Part shown: piece by piece, positions 63,018 to 64,000 of the stretch | How the letters are laid out: the number at the start of each line of letters is the position of its first letter | Numbering within the stretch: the stretch's first letter is position 1 | Source of the DNA: Chitinophaga sp. GbtcB8 | GTDB lineage: Bacteria; Bacteroidota; Bacteroidia; Chitinophagales; Chitinophagaceae | Length of the DNA: 64,000 nucleotides | Assembly: GCF_019091455.1 (NCBI RefSeq) | Contig: NZ_JAGXJN010000012.1 | Location: 62,001 to 126,000, forward strand | Direction: 5' to 3' | Translations under genes and position numbers: made by a program | Notes under the pieces: generated by a model | Told to the model about the DNA's origin: nothing | The model's database searches: none | The model's input: only the letters and a program-made list of their open reading frames with translations

Positions 63018-64000
63018 TTACCGGACGTTTGCAAATTTTTTCAGATCGGGGATGTAAGCGCGTTTCCGTTCCAGCTCATATTGATAAATTATATTCCCGA
63101 TCTCTTTAAAGAAAGGATATCCTTCTGTTTCATACTCATACCGGTCGTCATTCAATATACCATCCCGGTTCACATACACCGTGCCGGTGAGCATGAATTC
63201 TACGTGGTTCTTAAAGTCCACAATATAAGCTGCATCTGTTAAAAAGCCGAATGCCCAGCCAGTTTTATTGAACACGCGGATGTTAGGCGGTATTTTTCCC
63301 TGGTGGGCTTTAAACATGAAGAATTTGGTAAAGCTGTCAAAGTATTCCAGGGTATCATATTTCGGGAAGTCAGACTCCCGGGGCAGAGCAGACATATAAT
63401 GATACAGGAAATGATAATCCTTTTTGGTGAGCTTAAACCGCTGCGCTTTGGGTACAGATTCCGGGAATAGTACCGATTGCATCATATGCTGTATATCTTC
63501 CAGCGGAAAGTTATTTTGCTTGGTAAAATTAAACGGTGCGTGAATAAGGCTATCCTTGCGGTCCATATGCGCATTGCCCAGTAAGATGGTTTTGCTGAAA
63601 TCAAAGGGCAGGGCGCAATACGCGGCCGGCTGTGCATACACCAGCTTATTGTCCTTTACAAAACGAATGGGGTTGGTGTGGCGGTTCCCTTCCTCATCCA
63701 ACGGCATAAAACGGCGCACAATGCGCACCTCCGGGTAACCTTTGGCCCACAGGTTTTCATGAATGGTTTGCTGGCCTACAAACTCGTACAAACGGTTATA
63801 GGCATTATTATCACTTACCAGGAAAACCTTTTTTATGTAATGGGCAATGGAGGGCAGCCCGTTCTGCGCCGTAACATCTGCATATACTTTTACCTGCCCG
63901 GGGTAGCTGCTGTCCGTAAGCATGGTGGTATACATGTTCAGCCCACGTTTATGCAACGCATGCAATTTTTCCAGGGATAGCAGGGCAATGGGTAACTTTA
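63018..64000 (-). CDS. serine hydrolase / class A beta-lactamase-like protein (N-terminus cut by window edge)
   Basis: The frame is open from its stop at 63018 to the window edge, about 327 residues, with the N-terminus missing. The first visible residues, KLPIALLSLEKLHALHKRGL, resemble the stretch that begins with the Lys of the catalytic SxxK motif in class A beta-lactamase folds. Further on, SDNNAYNRLYEFVGQQTIHE carries the SDN motif and NKTGWAFGFLTDAAYIVD the KTG motif. Spacing differs from true class A beta-lactamases (an insertion of about 100 residues before KTG), so a peptidase or esterase role is more likely than antibiotic resistance. The product is probably periplasmic. Confidence 0.8.
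   Translation of the reverse strand, partial: KLPIALLSLEKLHALHKRGLNMYTTMLTDSSYPGQVKVYADVTAQNGLPSIAHYIKKVFLVSDNNAYNRLYEFVGQQTIHENLWAKGYPEVRIVRRFMPLDEEGNRHTNPIRFVKDNKLVYAQPAAYCALPFDFSKTILLGNAHMDRKDSLIHAPFNFTKQNNFPLEDIQHMMQSVLFPESVPKAQRFKLTKKDYHFLYHYMSALPRESDFPKYDTLEYFDSFTKFFMFKAHQGKIPPNIRVFNKTGWAFGFLTDAAYIVDFKNHVEFMLTGTVYVNRDGILNDDRYEYETEGYPFFKEIGNIIYQYELERKRAYIPDLKKFANVR

Noticed and set aside
63018..64000. Calling the last gene an antibiotic-resistance beta-lactamase
   Set aside because: The SDN and KTG motifs are present, but spacing and inserts differ from class A enzymes and the SxxK Ser lies outside the window.

Overview
The window is from a Bacteroidota genome, most likely Chitinophagaceae and close to Chitinophaga. 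The signs are SusC/SusD pairs, a gldKLMN type IX secretion (T9SS) operon, a PorZ-like protein, -7 promoter boxes of the form TAnnTTTG, families largely confined to the phylum (DUF4271, DUF4783, GldN), moderate GC and short AT-rich spacers. I see no rRNA, tRNA, CRISPR array, prophage or intact insertion sequence. Most of the window is chromosomal housekeeping and carbohydrate-use DNA.

Layout. 1-9440 holds two tandem SusC/SusD outer-membrane nutrient-uptake pairs on the minus strand, the first SusD cut by the window edge. 10036-10749 is a small protein descended from an ISXO2/IS1595-type transposase that has lost its catalytic residues. 10989-16661 holds an RND exporter, a divergent PorZ-like T9SS protein and recO. 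16675-22201 holds lpxH, a lipoprotein, the rsfS-ftsH-LUD cluster and divergent birA. 22593-26544 holds a GT39-like glycosyltransferase, an AraC regulator and an aldo/keto reductase. 26624-29399 holds a SUI1/YciH factor, a lipid kinase, nadC and a DUF4783 protein. 29697-35919 holds gpmI, two lipoproteins, uvrC and a DinB protein. 36040-40988 is gldK-gldL-gldM-gldN. 41368-46770 holds a YyaL/DUF255 protein, hemD, a DUF4271 protein and hemW. 47012-53675 holds an SDR, a DUF4136 lipoprotein, a sugar locus (GH172/DUF2961 protein, aldose epimerase lipoprotein, divergent LacI regulator with a perfect palindromic operator) and a deoxyhypusine-synthase homologue. 53806-64000 holds a secreted protein, an AcpH-like protein, a DUF2911 protein, a transsulfuration enzyme, a DUF2400 protein, two further proteins, a fatty acid hydroxylase, a GH9-CE4 fusion and a serine hydrolase cut by the window edge.

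How the genes work together. The SusCD pairs, the GH172/epimerase/LacI locus and the GH9-deacetylase fusion point to glycan foraging; GldKLMN and PorZ belong to the secretion and surface-attachment machinery used for such enzymes.

The least explained signal is in the spacers. Many intergenic regions carry short degenerate tandem repeats with a strict 7-bp period (cores GCTAAnn, TTTACGA/TTTTAGA, AATAATT) or 8-bp period (core CATTTGCA). They are often arranged as two inverted arms that can fold into terminator-like hairpins. Different loci use different words but keep the same architecture. One such element lies inside the gldKLMN operon, and one overlaps a putative promoter. Two orphan intrinsic terminators in the regulator spacers at about 24.3 kb and 51.2 kb suggest small RNAs or attenuated leaders.
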